A stretch of 64,000 bases of DNA, from positions 1,302,001 to 1,366,000 of the forward strand of contig CP091718.1 in assembly GCA_022009675.1 (NCBI GenBank), read 5' to 3'. Made by a program: the position numbers and the translations under genes. Below the pieces are notes generated by a model. The model did not search any database. It was not told the origin of the DNA and was given only the letters and a program-made list of their open reading frames with translations. Of this stretch, positions 63,306 to 64,000 are shown piece after piece (within the stretch, counting starts at the first letter, position 1; the number at the start of each line of letters is the position of its first letter). The DNA is from Oscillospiraceae bacterium. Lineage in GTDB: Bacteria > Bacillota > Clostridia > Oscillospirales > CAG-272.

Positions 63306-64000
63306 ATGGCAATCAATCTGACTGAAGCACAGGTCGCCGAGCTGGTCGCCAAGGTCGTCCGGGAGATCCGGAGCGAGGCGCCTGCCGCCGGACACACCTG
63401 GGATGCGACCCAGTATGACGGACGTAAGTTTGTCGGCGTGTTCGACACCATGGAGGAAGCCATCGCCGCCGCCGAGGCGGGCTACAAGACCATCCGCGCC
63501 ACCAGCGTGGCGGATCGGGAAAAGCTGATCTCCTCCATTCGCGCGTACTGCCGCGCCGAGGCTGCCACCATGGCGGCGCTGGGTGTGGCGGAAACCAAGA
63601 TGGGCAAGGTGGAGCATAAGATCGCCAAGCACATCCTGGTCGCGGACAAGACCCCCGGCACCGAGGATATCGTCGCCGAGGCGAAGACCGGCGATCACGG
63701 TCTGACGCTGACCGAGCGTGCGCCCTTCGGTGTGGTGGGAGCCATTACTCCCTCTACCAACCCCTCCGAGACTGTTATCTGCAACAGCATGGGCATGATC
63801 GCCGCCGGTAACGGTGTGGTGTTCAATCCCCATCCCGGCGCGATCGCTACCTCCAACTACGCGGTCGATCTGGTCAACCGTGCCGTACACGCCGCGGGCG
63901 GTCCGGAAGTGCTGGTCGCTTCCGTGAAGAAGCCCACGCTTGATACTGCCGATGTTATGTACAAGCACCCTGCCATCCGTCTGCTGGTCTGCACCGGCGG
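63306..64000 (+). CDS. CoA-acylating aldehyde dehydrogenase, PduP/EutE type, 3'-truncated
   Basis: The first 231 residues of an intact frame that runs off the right edge; the catalytic cysteine lies outside. An N-terminal amphipathic helix (NLTEAQVAELVAKVVREI) joined by a short linker is the encapsulation-peptide layout of microcompartment PduP/EutE. The enzyme domain follows: TMEEAIAAAEAGYKTI, VADREKLISSIRAY, VAETKMGKVEHKIAKH, LTLTERAPFGVVGAITPSTN and AAGNGVVFNPHP. It oxidises propionaldehyde or acetaldehyde with CoA and NAD+ to the acyl-CoA. AAAGGAAG lies seven bases before the ATG. With the preceding aldolase it suggests the fucose/rhamnose-to-1,2-propanediol route. Confidence 0.92.
   Translation, partial: MAINLTEAQVAELVAKVVREIRSEAPAAGHTWDATQYDGRKFVGVFDTMEEAIAAAEAGYKTIRATSVADREKLISSIRAYCRAEAATMAALGVAETKMGKVEHKIAKHILVADKTPGTEDIVAEAKTGDHGLTLTERAPFGVVGAITPSTNPSETVICNSMGMIAAGNGVVFNPHPGAIATSNYAVDLVNRAVHAAGGPEVLVASVKKPTLDTADVMYKHPAIRLLVCTG

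Noticed and set aside
60999..63968. A 989-residue open frame on the minus strand, opposite ackA, the aldolase and the dehydrogenase
   Set aside because: It crosses three recognised genes on the other strand and has no recognisable domain; codon bias of the true genes removes stops in this antisense frame.

Overview
The window looks like chromosomal DNA of a GC-rich gut Clostridia (Firmicutes/Bacillota), most likely in or near the Oscillospirales or Christensenellales. Grounds: consensus SigA promoters (TTGACA-17-TATAAT), strong AAGGAGG ribosome binding sites, and a Firmicutes gene set (RqcH, YmdB, BofC-like protein, DUF1292 protein, FeoA-FeoA-FeoB with a FeoB-associated Cys-rich protein). It also has very large BspA/LRR surface proteins with Thr/Glu/Pro-rich linkers and a microcompartment-type fucose/rhamnose catabolic cluster. 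The genus cannot be named from sequence alone.

Layout. 0-2.3 kb: end of a surface-polysaccharide cluster (UDP-L-FucNAc synthesis, CapF and CapG). 2.3-13.9 kb: housekeeping and transport genes (EamA transporter, HAD phosphatases, FAD oxidoreductase, anchored metallophosphoesterase, YmdB, amidase, RqcH), broken by two arrays of GC-rich stem-loop repeats (4.0-4.9 and 8.4-9.6 kb). 14-18.7 kb: TetR regulator, TIM-barrel sugar isomerase and pectate-lyase-fold protein. 18.9-25.6 kb: GNAT, BofC-like protein, class A PBP, a phosphoglucosamine mutase carrying an N-terminal HTH domain, and an XRE-S24 repressor. 25.9-29.5 kb: ferrous iron uptake operon. 29.7-30.5 kb: tRNA-Ser(GGA) followed by an AT-rich foreign-looking block. 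31.2-32 kb: DUF1292 gene and a 6S-like RNA. 32-37.5 kb: secreted or lipid-anchored hydrolases. 38.3-54.9 kb: a ~2,470-residue surface subtilisin/leucine-rich-repeat protein, an InlB-repeat lipoprotein and a complete oligopeptide ABC importer (binding protein, two permeases, two ATPases), together a plausible protein-to-peptide acquisition module. 55-59.3 kb: four-gene ABC exporter operon on the minus strand. 59.6-64 kb: ROK glucokinase, acetate kinase, class II aldolase and CoA-acylating aldehyde dehydrogenase; the last two carry encapsulation-peptide-like tails, so a bacterial microcompartment locus probably continues past the right edge.

A feature of the whole window is about 36 single-base frame breaks, almost all in short homopolymers and mostly one base too many (notably AGGG where the frame requires AGG, and A5/T5 where it requires A4/T4). 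They hit essential genes, and adding or removing one base restores full-length proteins in every clear case, so I read them as uncorrected sequencing/assembly indels rather than real pseudogenes. Interrupted genes are therefore given as single features spanning the whole gene, with each break located in the text.
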